Positions 25,558-33,461 of a stretch of 48,099 bases of DNA are shown in pieces (within the stretch, counting starts at the first letter, position 1; each line of letters starts with the position of its first letter). The notes under the pieces are model-generated. The model searched no databases and had not been told where the DNA came from. It saw nothing but the letters and a program-made list of their open reading frames with translations. This DNA comes from a virus. The stretch lies in the IMG/VR virus record IMGVR_UViG_3300021354_000499, positions 1 to 48,099 of that record; one strand, given 5' to 3'. Made by a program: the position numbers and the translations under genes.

Positions 25558-25848
25558 ATGTTAATTAAAAAAAGTATATCAACAAACGAAATCGTAACTC
25601 TTAAATTAGTTACTAGTGAAGAACTTGTTGGCAAATTGAAAGAAGAAACTGATACTCATTATATTATAGAACATCCACTTACATTAGTAATGAGTCAAAA
25701 AGGTCTAGGTTTACAACCTTGGTTATTTACTGTAGATACAGAAAAAGATTTTTCTTTTCCAAAAGAAAAAGTAATGATTATTATGCCTACTATGAAAGAA
25801 ATGGCAGATAATTATCTACAAGGTACTAGCGGAATTGTGTTAGCATAA
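25558..25848 (+). CDS. Small beta-rich conserved phage protein (Sm-like fold possible)
   Basis: Encodes 96 residues: IVTLKLVTSEELVGKLKEET, then HYIIEHPLTLVM and KEKVMIIMPTMKEMADNY. The strand pattern G-x-L-x-x-E-T ... Y-x-I-E-x-P resembles Sm-like small phage proteins seen in cyanophages, as far as I recall. The start has AAGGA. It overlaps the following PAAR-like gene by one base (TAATG). Function unknown. Confidence 0.55.
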   Translation: MLIKKSISTNEIVTLKLVTSEELVGKLKEETDTHYIIEHPLTLVMSQKGLGLQPWLFTVDTEKDFSFPKEKVMIIMPTMKEMADNYLQGTSGIVLA

Positions 25849-26120
25849 TGTCAGAATTAATAGCAGTAGATGGTGATTTGGATTCAAATGGAAGTGGTCC
25901 TTTGGATTCAACTACAGGTGATAGTGCAACTAAGACCGTGTTTATAAATGGAAAAGCTGTTATTGCCGGCGTAACTGATTCAACTGATAACAGCAATTCA
26001 ACAGAAGAAGATAGCTCTACAGTTTTTATTTACGGAAAAGGTGTTCACAGAAATAAAGACAAAAGATCAGATGGATCATCTACTGTTGTTTCTGGACAAG
26101 ATTCTGTATTTGCTGGTTGA
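25848..26120 (+). CDS. PAAR-like repeat protein (putative tail-spike tip)
   Basis: Encodes 90 residues: Gly/Ser/Thr/Asp-rich with two related repeats (TVFINGKAVIAGVTDST; TVFIYGKGVHRNKDKR) and the end SGQDSVFAG. The S-x-T-V-x-x-x-G-K-x-V-H-R-x-x-D pattern resembles PAAR-motif proteins that cap phage tail spikes and T6SS needles. This is inferred from the pattern alone, and its conserved metal-site His residues cannot be matched fully. Confidence 0.55.
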   Translation: MSELIAVDGDLDSNGSGPLDSTTGDSATKTVFINGKAVIAGVTDSTDNSNSTEEDSSTVFIYGKGVHRNKDKRSDGSSTVVSGQDSVFAG

Positions 26121-26145
26121 CAACATACCTCAATTGTTGTAAAAT
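26117..26145 (+). promoter_or_regulatory. Sigma-70-type promoter (TTGACA-17-TAAAAT)
   Basis: A consensus TTGACA at 26117-26122 overlaps the end of the previous gene, with TAAAAT at 26140-26145. ACAAC and GTTGT flanking the spacer form an inverted repeat that could bind a regulator. It drives the cold-shock gene at 26190. Confidence 0.7.
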
Positions 26146-26189
26146 ACATTTTTTAGAAGTAAATTTTTTAATATTAATAAGGTAAGATA

Positions 26190-26393
26190 ATGGCAACAGG
26201 TAAAGTAAAGTGGTTTAATGATTCTAAAGGTTTTGGTTTTATTACTCCAGATAATGGTGGTGCAGATATATTTGCACATTTTTCACAAATCAGTTCAAGC
26301 GGTTTCAAAACTCTTCAAGAAGGCCAAAGCGTATCTTATGATATTACTCGTGGCGCAAAAGGCGAGCAAGCAAGTAATATCCAACCAAATTAA
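26190..26393 (+). CDS. Cold-shock domain protein
   Basis: A 67-residue CspA-family protein: [18 protein letters not shown] carries RNP1 (KGFGFI), DIFAHFSQI carries RNP2 (D-I-F-A-H-F), and [10 protein letters not shown] ends it. It binds single-stranded RNA or DNA and acts as an RNA chaperone. Its own sigma-70 promoter stands upstream and GGTAAG is the weak ribosome-binding site. Phage Csps may help early translation of structured messages. Confidence 0.93.
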   Translation: MATGKVKWFNDSKGFGFITPDNGGADIFAHFSQISSSGFKTLQEGQSVSYDITRGAKGEQASNIQPN

Positions 26394-26394
26394 A

Positions 26395-26402
26395 CATAAA
26401 TA
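26395..26402 (+). promoter_or_regulatory. Late promoter motif (CATAAATA)
   Basis: CATAAATA follows the csp stop and precedes AAGGAGA, the ribosome-binding site of the next tiny gene, by 8 bp. Confidence 0.45.
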
Positions 26403-26422
26403 TTAATTTAAGGAGAATTACT

Positions 26423-26518
26423 ATGGCAAGACGTAGTTCAGGACCAAGAGCAAAATCTGTAAAACAAATGGCAAAACGTGCCGCAAAAGCTTCTTTAGGT
26501 AAAAGAGGCAGTAGATAA
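26423..26518 (+). CDS. 31-residue basic peptide
   Basis: Reads MARRSSGPRAKSVKQMAKRA then AKASLGKRGSR, about one third Arg/Lys. AAGGAG lies 6 bp before the ATG, and a late motif precedes it, so it should be well expressed. No domain; possibly a nucleic-acid-binding or virion-packaged peptide. Similar tiny basic proteins occur in other large marine phages, from memory. Confidence 0.6.
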   Translation: MARRSSGPRAKSVKQMAKRAAKASLGKRGSR

Positions 26519-26520
26519 AA

Positions 26521-26876
26521 AGTTAACAGACTTTATTTTTATACAATAAAACATACTATACGAGTAGTCCATCAATCTACCCCGTGAAATGCGGTAATTA
26601 GTATGTTTTAAATATTCAAGTCAATTGTATTAATTGATTGCTCACAAGAGAACCACAGCAATAGTAGCATAATCTTCTAGTGATACAGGTTGTGGTTGAA
26701 TTTTTACAACAATAAAATGTTCATCGAGCACCCTAACTGGCGATAACACCTGAATCACTCATTAGCATAGCTAGAAATTCTCAAGTGCCATAGTATGCTT
26801 TTTATTGTTGTAATTCCTTTAAAATTAAGACATGTAAGACGGGGGTTCGACTTACAAATCGAACATAAATACTATT
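26521..26876 (+). ncRNA. Structured non-coding stretch (tmRNA-like remnant or novel RNA)
   Basis: No coding frame is convincing in these 356 bases. Perfect inverted repeats are seen: AAACATACTA with TAGTATGTTT (about 26548-26607), TTACAACAATAAAA with TTTTATTGTTGTAA, GATTGCT with AGCAAT, and GTTCGA with TCGAAC at the right end. GACGGGGGTTCGACT (26838-26852) looks like the 5' half of a tmRNA T-arm. A late motif (CATAAATA, 26864-26871) leads the endonuclease gene that follows. This could be the remaining body of the permuted tmRNA at 27685, or an intron-like RNA around the endonuclease gene. I could not prove either. Confidence 0.45.
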
Positions 26877-27632
26877 ATGTTCTACACAGTATATAAAACA
26901 ACTAATCTCATTAACGGCAAGATTTATGTTGGGCTTCATGTAACTCGTAATTTAGAAGATAATTATTTAGGCAGCGGATCTCAACTCAAATCAGCAGTTA
27001 AGAAATACGGCAAGGAAAACTTTAAGAGAGAATATATTAAGATATGCAATTCTCCAGAAGAGATGTATAAGTTAGAAGCAGACATCGTAAATGAAGATTT
27101 TGTTAAAAGATCTGATACTTACAATATGAAAACAGGCGGAACTGGATCTTGGTATCATGTAAATTCTAACTCAGAACAAAAGCGTAAGAATAGTAGCAAA
27201 GGCGGCGTAAAGGCTTCTAGCAGAGGTACTAATCCTTTTAAAGATCCGGAATGGCAGAAACAATATAATTGGACACGCACACCGGAAATATTAAAAGCTA
27301 ACAGTATTAAAGCCAAAAGTCCAGAAGCTATTGCAAAAAAGAAAAAAACATTTTTAGAAAGAAACCATCAACAAGGTGAAAAAAATTCACAATATGGTTC
27401 AAAATGGTGTGTTGAAGAGACGGCAATCGATATAAGTAATAGAAAAAAATTTAAAGAAGTTCCAGTAGGTTGGATAACTACAACAGAATGGAAAGAAAGA
27501 AAAAAGAATAAATTAAAACCGGCATACGGAAAACATTGGTATAACGACGGAATTATCAATTATTATCTATATCCAACAGATGATAAAATAAAAGAATTAA
27601 ATTTAGAAAAAAGAAGACTAGTTTCTAAATAA
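26877..27632 (+). CDS. GIY-YIG homing endonuclease
   Basis: Encodes 251 residues. The N-terminal ~90 residues are a GIY-YIG domain: FYTVYKTTNLINGKIYVG (Y-V-Y ... K-I-Y-V-G), NLEDNYLGSG, and the metal-binding Glu in LEADIVNEDFV. The C-terminal part has Lys-rich NUMOD-like DNA-binding modules (KNSSKGGVKASS, NPFKDPEWQ, KAKSPEAIAKKK). It lies immediately upstream of the tmRNA gene, with the structured stretch on its other side, so the pair may form a mobile unit at the tmRNA locus. A late-type octamer (CATAAATA) sits 6 bp before its ATG. Confidence 0.88.
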   Translation: MFYTVYKTTNLINGKIYVGLHVTRNLEDNYLGSGSQLKSAVKKYGKENFKREYIKICNSPEEMYKLEADIVNEDFVKRSDTYNMKTGGTGSWYHVNSNSEQKRKNSSKGGVKASSRGTNPFKDPEWQKQYNWTRTPEILKANSIKAKSPEAIAKKKKTFLERNHQQGEKNSQYGSKWCVEETAIDISNRKKFKEVPVGWITTTEWKERKKNKLKPAYGKHWYNDGIINYYLYPTDDKIKELNLEKRRLVSK

Positions 27633-27684
27633 CAGAATTGTTGTTAAAAGCTCTTTATGAGAGTATCAACTAAAGTGAAAGTAT

Positions 27685-27990
27685 GTGAGACGCGGAGTGG
27701 TGTCCGCCACCTCCACCAGAAAACATCATAAGTGCTCGCAAACCTATTAATAGGCGTGTATAAAAAGTCTGGAGGGTGGACGCATAAAGAGATCCTCTAT
27801 GGTGTTTTCTAATGGGGGTGTATAATCCTTTCGATCATGTATAATAGCGGAAGTTGCAACAGGTTAGATGACCGACCTAATCGGCATAAACTAAGTATTC
27901 GCAAATGACGAAAACTACACAATGGCAATGGCTGCTTAAAATCAGCACAATGTCGGAGTTTAACTAACTTGGCAACAGAATCAGTTACTA
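27685..27990 (+). ncRNA. ssrA: Circularly permuted tmRNA (ssrA), tag ANDENYTMAMAA
   Basis: A 12-codon tag starts at GCA 27901 and stops at TAA 27937 (ANDENYTMAMAA), close to proteobacterial tmRNA tags such as ANDENYALAA. Eighty-seven bases upstream is GGGGGTG (27814), followed by TTTCGATCATG, as in a tmRNA 5' end and D-loop. Its partner CACCTCC-A-CCA (27708-27718) lies upstream, so the acceptor stem is formed across a 95-nt spacer: the gene is permuted, with acceptor piece first and coding piece second. The T-arm GCGGA/TCCGC (27692-27707) has an odd GTGGTG loop instead of TTCGA. A terminator follows. It rescues stalled ribosomes and tags nascent protein for proteases such as ClpXP, whose ClpX this phage also encodes. 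Confidence 0.85.
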
Positions 27991-28016
27991 ATAGCACCTT
28001 TGGGTGCTATTTTTTT
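27991..28016 (+). terminator. Rho-independent terminator after tmRNA
   Basis: ATAGCACC-TTTG-GGTGCTAT stem followed by TTTTTT. It fixes the 3' end of the tmRNA transcript soon after the tag region, as expected for a permuted gene. Confidence 0.88.
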
Positions 28017-28030
28017 GGTAAAATTAAAGG

Positions 28031-28059
28031 TTGCTAAAGTTACGGTTTTGCCGTATAAT
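28031..28059 (+). promoter_or_regulatory. Sigma-70-type promoter (TTGCTA-17-TATAAT)
   Basis: TTGCTA at 28031-28036, perfect TATAAT at 28054-28059, 17-bp spacer. It restarts transcription after the tmRNA terminator; ACAAGGAC is the ribosome-binding site of the gene at 28098. Confidence 0.72.
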
Positions 28060-28097
28060 ATACTTGTAATTTAAATAAACCAACAAGGACTTTTAAC

Positions 28098-28412
28098 ATG
28101 AACGTAGAAACAACTCTTACAGCAATTAGCAAATTTTGCAAAACAAACAGTGGTGATCAACATACTTGGTCCGGTAACACAGGTACTTATCAATGGACTT
28201 TAGGTAAAGAAACTGACCAAGGTATTATGAACGGTGTAGTTAGAAAACTTGCAGGCATTGATATATCAGGTACTCAAATTTGGGTAGTTGCAGGTAGTTT
28301 GAAAATTTTACCAGATGGAACTATTGCACGTTTTACAGGCTTACCTAAGAAAATGCAATCGTTAGTAGGAATCTTAACTTTTATCGAAACAAAAGCAACT
28401 GAAAACGTTTAA
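28098..28412 (+). CDS. Hypothetical early phage protein
   Basis: Encodes 104 residues (VETTLTAISKFCKTN, GDQHTWSGNTGTYQWTLG, FTGLPKKMQSLVGILTFIE). No family recognised. It has its own promoter and AAGGA ribosome-binding site, and the next gene begins one base after its stop. Confidence 0.6.
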   Translation: MNVETTLTAISKFCKTNSGDQHTWSGNTGTYQWTLGKETDQGIMNGVVRKLAGIDISGTQIWVVAGSLKILPDGTIARFTGLPKKMQSLVGILTFIETKATENV

Positions 28413-28413
28413 T

Positions 28414-28803
28414 ATGACAATGCATCTAGTTGGGCCATGGTTAAATACCGCACAAAAGAAAAAAGGTAAACAAAAGTTCCGTAATGCAGAGCAAGCACGT
28501 TTAGCACGACAAGCAGATGCACAATGGGAGCAGATGAAAAAACAATGGAATATTGCAGATAACGAAAAGAAACAACTTCAAAAGTTATCTAAAAAAGATT
28601 GGAATCCACCTGCTCCTAAATATCGAGGAAGTGAAGAACCAAAAGTGCCAAGCATCGAAACAACTTTTAAGCCTTGTCTTAAAAAAGAATCACCAAAGTA
28701 TACAGGTACATTGATTAAAGGTATTGCACAAACTCATAAAAGTAATGCAGTTCCGGTAATTGATGATCAACACATTAAAGATATCGCTCATATGCGTAGG
28801 TAA
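28414..28803 (+). CDS. Conserved phage protein of unknown function
   Basis: Encodes 129 residues: MHLVGPWLNTAQKKKGKQKF at the start and the conserved end YTGTLIKGIAQTHKSN then AVPVIDDQHIKDIAHMRR. From memory, this protein with the HKSNAVPV box is shared by many marine and freshwater phages; function unassigned. Basic and mostly helical in its first half. Confidence 0.7.
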   Translation: MTMHLVGPWLNTAQKKKGKQKFRNAEQARLARQADAQWEQMKKQWNIADNEKKQLQKLSKKDWNPPAPKYRGSEEPKVPSIETTFKPCLKKESPKYTGTLIKGIAQTHKSNAVPVIDDQHIKDIAHMRR

Positions 28804-28809
28804 TAAATA
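28802..28809 (+). promoter_or_regulatory. Late promoter-like motif (AATAAATA)
   Basis: AATAAATA overlaps the upstream stop and lies 6 bp before the ATG at 28816, 12 bp before the alternative ATG at 28822. The closeness to the start makes it a weak candidate. Confidence 0.35.
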
Positions 28810-28815
28810 ACTATT

Positions 28816-29814
28816 ATGATAATGGCATACTTAACACTTATTTCGGGACTTTTAATCAGCACAGTTGCAATTTTTTATTCTGTTGCAGGATTAACAAGTA
28901 TTTTTAGTTCAGTTGTTTGGCCTATTATAATTATGGGCGCAAGCTTAGAAACAGCAAAACTAGTTGCAACGGTTTGGTTGAAACAAAATTGGGAAATTGC
29001 TCCTAGGTTTCTTAAATCTTATCTATTAGTTGCAGTTGTTATCTTAATGATAATCACATCAATGGGTATTTTTGGATATCTCGCAAAAGCCCACAGTGAT
29101 CAAACCTTGATTAGTGGTGATGAAACTAGCAAAATTGCGGTGTATGATCAAAAGATAAATGTTTCAAAAGAAAATATCGAAACAAATAAAAAACTGTTAC
29201 ATCAAATGGATGAAGCAGTTGATCAGATGATGAGTCGAACTGGAAATAGTGCAGGTGCTGAGAGAGCTGTATCACTTCGCAGAAGTCAGGCAAATGATAG
29301 ACAGCGACTACAAACTGAAATATCAAATGAACAAAAGAATATTGTAGAATACGAAGAACAACGTGCACCGATTGCTTCAGAAATTCGTAAGATTAATGCC
29401 GAAGTTGGACCTATAAAATATATTGCAGCCTTTTTATACGGTGATAATCCAGATGCATCAATTTTAGAAAAAGCTGTAACTTGGGTAATTATACTAATTG
29501 TAATTGTATTTGATCCACTAGCTGTTTCATTATTGTTGGCAAGTCAATATGCATTTGATTTAGAAAAAACAAAAAATCGTAATGAAAAAATTGAAGAGAT
29601 TAACCTTCAAATTGAAGAACCAACAAGTGTAGTTAATGAATCAACTGTATCAATTATTCATACCCCGACTGGTATGATATTTAAAGATGATGTAGGAACA
29701 CACGAAGTTTTGTTAAGTGAAAAAGATATTCAATTTAAGTATGCAAATAATCTTATAACAAAAGAAGAATATTTCGAAGCTATTAAACGACTTCAATTAA
29801 AAGGTAATCAATGA
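28816..29814 (+). CDS. Membrane protein with long coiled coil
   Basis: Encodes 332 residues. Three N-terminal membrane segments (LTLISGLLISTVAIFYSV; SVVWPIIIMGASLETAKL; YLLVAVVILMIITSMGIFGY), a coiled coil at about residues 108-195, then a fourth membrane segment (VTWVIILIVIVFDPLAVSLL) and a soluble tail. I recall similar proteins in many T4-like phages, function unknown. Starts could be 28816 or 28822. Overlaps the next gene by four bases. Confidence 0.65.
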   Translation: MIMAYLTLISGLLISTVAIFYSVAGLTSIFSSVVWPIIIMGASLETAKLVATVWLKQNWEIAPRFLKSYLLVAVVILMIITSMGIFGYLAKAHSDQTLISGDETSKIAVYDQKINVSKENIETNKKLLHQMDEAVDQMMSRTGNSAGAERAVSLRRSQANDRQRLQTEISNEQKNIVEYEEQRAPIASEIRKINAEVGPIKYIAAFLYGDNPDASILEKAVTWVIILIVIVFDPLAVSLLLASQYAFDLEKTKNRNEKIEEINLQIEEPTSVVNESTVSIIHTPTGMIFKDDVGTHEVLLSEKDIQFKYANNLITKEEYFEAIKRLQLKGNQ

Positions 29815-30206
29815 CAAGTAAGATTACTTTAATTACACCACCGGATATATTTGAAAATTCAAACTATAGCATATTGTTCATTGGGTTAACTGAAAAAGAT
29901 CAAGACGATGCTAGTCTTTGGTTAGGAAGAAATGATACTTATCCAGAATGTAATTTTTATTATTATCAAGGTGAAAATAATCCGTCCTGGTTACTTTATG
30001 CATTAAATCGTTCGGATATTTCTTTTTTGAATTTTGAATCAAACGATGCTATAATTAATATTATGGGAAGTTATATTTTAAGTCGGCCGAATGTTTATTA
30101 TACTTCAAAAGATGAAAATTTAAAATCACTAATGAGCCATATAAACAACAAATTTGTTCCTAACGTAACAGCATTTTTAGAAAAGGTGTTTAATGACAAA
30201 AGATAG
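29811..30206 (+). CDS. Hypothetical protein before clpX
   Basis: Encodes 131 residues (MTSKITLITPPDIFENSNYS, GLTEKDQDDASLWLGRNDTY, IINIMGSYILSRPNVYY). It looks like a small alpha/beta protein of the type found before ClpX-like and AAA genes in T4-like phages. Overlaps its upstream neighbour by four bases and clpX by 14 bases, so it is co-translated with clpX. Confidence 0.55.
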   Translation: MTSKITLITPPDIFENSNYSILFIGLTEKDQDDASLWLGRNDTYPECNFYYYQGENNPSWLLYALNRSDISFLNFESNDAIINIMGSYILSRPNVYYTSKDENLKSLMSHINNKFVPNVTAFLEKVFNDKR

Positions 30207-32520
30207 TAAACATTCTTGCAATTTTTGTGGGAAAAGCAAAGCAGATGTATCAAAACTTATTGTTGGTGGTGATTTTGCCATTTGTAACGAATGTGTTGAT
30301 TTATGCTCAAGTATTCTTTTAGATGAAAAGATTAAAGACTTTCCTGATCATGATGATAAACAAAAATTTAATCCAAGCAAAATTAAAGATTTCTTAGACC
30401 AATATGTTATCGGGCAAGATCAAGCTAAAATCGCGTTAAGTGTTGGCGTAGCACAACATTTTAAACGTATTAATAGTCCAAGTAAAGATGTTGTAATTGA
30501 AAAAACTAATGTGCTTATGTTAGGACCAACAGGTTGTGGGAAAGCTCAACCATTGCATAGTAAACTTAAAATTCCAAATGGTTGGATAACAATGTCAGAC
30601 GTTAAATTAAATGATATATTATCAATGCCCGATGGGACTGAAGCAAAAGTAAGTGGGATTTTTCCACAAGGTAAAAAATCAATTTATAAAATTACTTTTT
30701 CTGATGGGCGAACTGCAGAATCATGTGACGAACATTTGTGGAAAGTATATAATGTAAATTGGAAAAATAAATGGAAAGTACTTCCATTATCAGATTTAAA
30801 CAAATGTTTGTCAACTTCAAAAGGAAACTTATATATTCCGTTGTTATCTGTTAATGAAAATGAAGTTGATAAAGAGTTACCGTTAGATCCATATACGTTA
30901 GGTGCATTAATCGGTGATGGCGGATTTACTAATAAAGGTGTAGGTTTTTCAAGTTCTGATCAATTTATCTTAGATAGGGTACAACACGGAATTGGAACAG
31001 ATTATTATCTACGCAAACACCCTTCATCTAAATATGATTATGCTATACGATCTGTAATATCTCAAAATTTTATAAAAGGTGAAACTGTAATAAAAGGAGT
31101 AACTAAAAATAAAATAAAATATGCATTACTTGATTTAGGCTTAATAGGAAAACATAGCGATGAGAAATTTATTCCAGAAATTTATAAACTATCATCATTT
31201 AATCAAAAATTAGAATTAATTCAAGGTCTAATTGATACAGATGGCTATGTTTGTAAAAAAGGTAGAGTAGAATTTACCACTACAAGTATCCAACTTGCAA
31301 ATGATGTGACCGAAATTATTCAAAGTATTGGTGGCATTGCAAAAATTTCAAAAAGTACAAATCGTACTTATATGTATAAAGGATCGCAAACACGGTGTAA
31401 AGATAGTTATAACGTATCAATTCGATATAAAAATCCAAAAGATTTAGTATCGTTGCCAAGAAAAAAAGAACGGTTGTCCGATATATATCAATATTCCGAT
31501 TCTTCTAAAAATAGAGAACTTAAATTAAAAATTAATAAAATTGAGTATGTTGGTGAGCTAGATGCTCAATGTATCTATATTGATCACCCTGAGCATTTAT
31601 ATATAACCGACAATTATGTAGTAACTCATAATACAATGCTTGCTAAAAAAGTTGCAGAGTTTTTAGATATTCCATTTGCAGTTTGTGATGCAACTGGTCT
31701 TACCGAAGCAGGATATGTAGGTGATGATGTTGAAAGTATCTTATCACGATTATTAAGTGTTGCTGATGGTGATATTGAAAAAGCTCAACGAGGAATTATA
31801 TATATCGACGAAATTGATAAAATTGCACGTAAAGGTGAAAATGTTTCAATTACACGTGATGTAAGTGGTGAAGGGGTACAACAAGCACTATTAAAAATTG
31901 TTGAAGGTAGTATCGTGCGTGTTCCGTCAACTGATAAACGTAAACACCCGAAAGGTGAAATGATCGAATTAGACACTACAAATATTTTGTTTATTTGCGG
32001 AGGAGCGTTCGTTGGAATTGATAAAATTATCGGACGTAACAAAGAACCAGCAAGCATCGGATTTAGTAGTCCCGCACGTAGTAAAAAAGATACATCAATG
32101 ATGTTTGATCATTGTACTCCTAAAGATTTAATGAGTTTTGGATTGATTCCAGAATTTATTGGTCGATTTGGATTAACAGTAAATGTAAACGAACTATCGG
32201 TTGAAGAATTAGTTCAGATTCTTAAAGAACCAAAAAACAGTATAATTCAACAATATCAGTATATTTTCAAATTAGACGGAGTTAATCTTAAATTTGACGA
32301 AGATGCATTAACTGTTATTGCTGAGAAAGCAAAAGAATTAAAAACAAATGCTCGTGGTCTTAAACAGATAATCGAGAAACTGCTATTACAATACCAATTT
32401 GAAGCAATGGATCTTGCTGAAAGAGGACTTGAACAAATTGTAATTAGCAAGGAAACAGCCCAAGGTGGCAAAGCAGTACTAATTTTTAAGAAAGAGAATG
32501 GCAAAAAATTATCAAAATAA
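30193..32520 (+). CDS. clpX: ClpX protease ATPase subunit with an intein
   Basis: A 775-residue precursor. Residues 1-50 form the zinc-binding domain (CNFCGKS ... CNECVDLC). Residues 118-480 are an intein inserted in the Walker A motif between Lys and Thr (GPTGCGK | TMLAKK). Removing 363 residues leaves 412, the normal ClpX length (~424). Walker B ([11 protein letters not shown]), the [13 protein letters not shown] motif and sensor-like GRFG remain. ClpX unfolds proteins for ClpP, including tmRNA-tagged ones. No ClpP is seen here, so it may use host ClpP. Overlaps upstream and rpsU genes. Confidence 0.95.
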   Translation: MTKDSKHSCNFCGKSKADVSKLIVGGDFAICNECVDLCSSILLDEKIKDFPDHDDKQKFNPSKIKDFLDQYVIGQDQAKIALSVGVAQHFKRINSPSKDVVIEKTNVLMLGPTGCGKAQPLHSKLKIPNGWITMSDVKLNDILSMPDGTEAKVSGIFPQGKKSIYKITFSDGRTAESCDEHLWKVYNVNWKNKWKVLPLSDLNKCLSTSKGNLYIPLLSVNENEVDKELPLDPYTLGALIGDGGFTNKGVGFSSSDQFILDRVQHGIGTDYYLRKHPSSKYDYAIRSVISQNFIKGETVIKGVTKNKIKYALLDLGLIGKHSDEKFIPEIYKLSSFNQKLELIQGLIDTDGYVCKKGRVEFTTTSIQLANDVTEIIQSIGGIAKISKSTNRTYMYKGSQTRCKDSYNVSIRYKNPKDLVSLPRKKERLSDIYQYSDSSKNRELKLKINKIEYVGELDAQCIYIDHPEHLYITDNYVVTHNTMLAKKVAEFLDIPFAVCDATGLTEAGYVGDDVESILSRLLSVADGDIEKAQRGIIYIDEIDKIARKGENVSITRDVSGEGVQQALLKIVEGSIVRVPSTDKRKHPKGEMIELDTTNILFICGGAFVGIDKIIGRNKEPASIGFSSPARSKKDTSMMFDHCTPKDLMSFGLIPEFIGRFGLTVNVNELSVEELVQILKEPKNSIIQQYQYIFKLDGVNLKFDEDALTVIAEKAKELKTNARGLKQIIEKLLLQYQFEAMDLAERGLEQIVISKETAQGGKAVLIFKKENGKKLSK
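30544..31632 (+). other. LAGLIDADG intein in ClpX Walker A (363 residues)
   Basis: Starts with Ala ([14 protein letters not shown]) in place of Cys/Ser and ends YVVTHN before the +1 Thr of ClpX. Block B lies near SCDEHLW (a variant). The LAGLIDADG (DOD) motifs are [10 protein letters not shown] and [12 protein letters not shown], so it is a full homing intein. Codon use matches the rest of clpX. Confidence 0.93.
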
Positions 32521-32740
32521 AATAAGAGTTAAAGGGTTAAAAGTAGAAGTTGGAGATAATCTTAATGGCGCTCTACGTAAACTTAAAAAGAAAGTTGACG
32601 AAGACGGTCTTCTACAAGAAGTAATTAAACGTAGATATTATGAAAAACCAACAACTGAACGAAAACGTAAAGCAGGAGCGGCAAAGGCTCGTTTACGTAA
32701 AAAACTTCGTTTAGAAAAACTCTTGCCAAAAAAACGGTAA
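32498..32740 (+). CDS. rpsU: Ribosomal protein bS21
   Basis: Encodes 80 residues. The bS21 signature reads GDNLNGALRKLKKKVDEDGL, then EVIKRRYYEKPTTERKRKAG with a basic tail (AKARLRKKLRLEKLLPKKR). Family proteins are ~71 residues; the N-terminus here is slightly extended. bS21 sits near the anti-Shine-Dalgarno site and affects initiation, so a phage copy could tilt host ribosomes to phage messages. Overlaps clpX by 23 bases. Confidence 0.92.
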   Translation: MAKNYQNKIRVKGLKVEVGDNLNGALRKLKKKVDEDGLLQEVIKRRYYEKPTTERKRKAGAAKARLRKKLRLEKLLPKKR

Positions 32741-32769
32741 TATTAATGTAATAATCTAAAGAGGAAAAA

Positions 32770-33174
32770 ATGAATCTAGTACCATTGCGCGATGACCTAA
32801 TGGTTCAACAACAGATTAAAAATTCCTGGGAGCATATGGTAGGTGTTATTATGCTTAATCAAACTGGACGAAAACCAGTTAAAACAACTCTCCCAGAATT
32901 TTTATATTGGTTTCCAACTCCACAAATACTTATTAACGCTAACGAGGATTTTGTTAAATCAATCCTTGCACCATTAGGTATGACAAATGTACGGTATCAA
33001 AGACTGGTAAGAATGAGTCAAGACTACTTGACATGGGACGGTGATGATGCTACAATGTTATATGGAATTGGGAAATATGGTAGCGATAGTTACGAAATAT
33101 TTTTCAAACAAAACTATACTGTCGATCCAACTGACAAAGAATTGAAACGTTATTTACAAGAGGAAATTATATGA
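32770..33174 (+). CDS. MBD4-like HhH-GPD DNA glycosylase
   Basis: Encodes 134 residues. WEHMVGVIMLNQTGRKPVK, LAPLGMTNVRYQRLVRMSQDYL and the helix-hairpin-helix LYGIGKYGSDSYEIF followed by the catalytic Asp in VDPTDKELKRYL match the catalytic domain of MBD4 (Y-G-I-G-K-Y-G-x-D-S-Y, then D-K). MBD4 removes T or U from G:T/G:U mismatches. It lies after GAGGAA and overlaps groES by four bases. No iron-sulfur Cys cluster is present, which fits MBD4 rather than EndoIII. Confidence 0.82.
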   Translation: MNLVPLRDDLMVQQQIKNSWEHMVGVIMLNQTGRKPVKTTLPEFLYWFPTPQILINANEDFVKSILAPLGMTNVRYQRLVRMSQDYLTWDGDDATMLYGIGKYGSDSYEIFFKQNYTVDPTDKELKRYLQEEII

Positions 33175-33461
33175 CTAAATTAGTACCATTACATGATAAA
33201 ATTTTAATTAAACGCATCGAAGCTGAAAATGTTAGTTTAGGTGGAATTGTTATTCCAGATGCACATGTTGAAAAACCAAATAAAGGAACTGTATTAGCAG
33301 TTGGCCAAGGAAAATACGAAAACGGTGAACTAGTTGCACCTGTTGTATCAGAAGGTGATGTTGTTTTGTTTGGCAAACATTCTGGTTATAATGTAAAGAT
33401 CGATAATGAAGAATTAACTATTCTTAATGAATCAGAAATTTATGCAATTATTCAAGAATAA
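33171..33461 (+). CDS. groES: Co-chaperonin GroES (T4 gp31 analogue)
   Basis: A 96-residue GroES: LVPLHDKILIKRIEAENVSLGGIVIPD (the mobile loop region), KGTVLAVGQGKYENGE, and GDVVLFGKHSGYNVKIDNEELTIL, EIYAII near the end. The phage copy could serve host GroEL in folding the capsid protein, as gp31 does for T4; this is inference. The mobile loop is short (AENVSLGGIVIP). Overlaps the glycosylase gene and the next small gene (TAATG). Confidence 0.92.
   Translation: MTKLVPLHDKILIKRIEAENVSLGGIVIPDAHVEKPNKGTVLAVGQGKYENGELVAPVVSEGDVVLFGKHSGYNVKIDNEELTILNESEIYAIIQE

Noticed and set aside
26640-27690. A complete group I intron around the GIY-YIG gene, inserted in the tmRNA
   Set aside because: Candidate P4 (ATTGCT/AGCAAT) and P7 (GATAC/GTATC) pairs exist, but no convincing Q, R and S order or splice-site U.G pair could be built. 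Kept as a hypothesis only.
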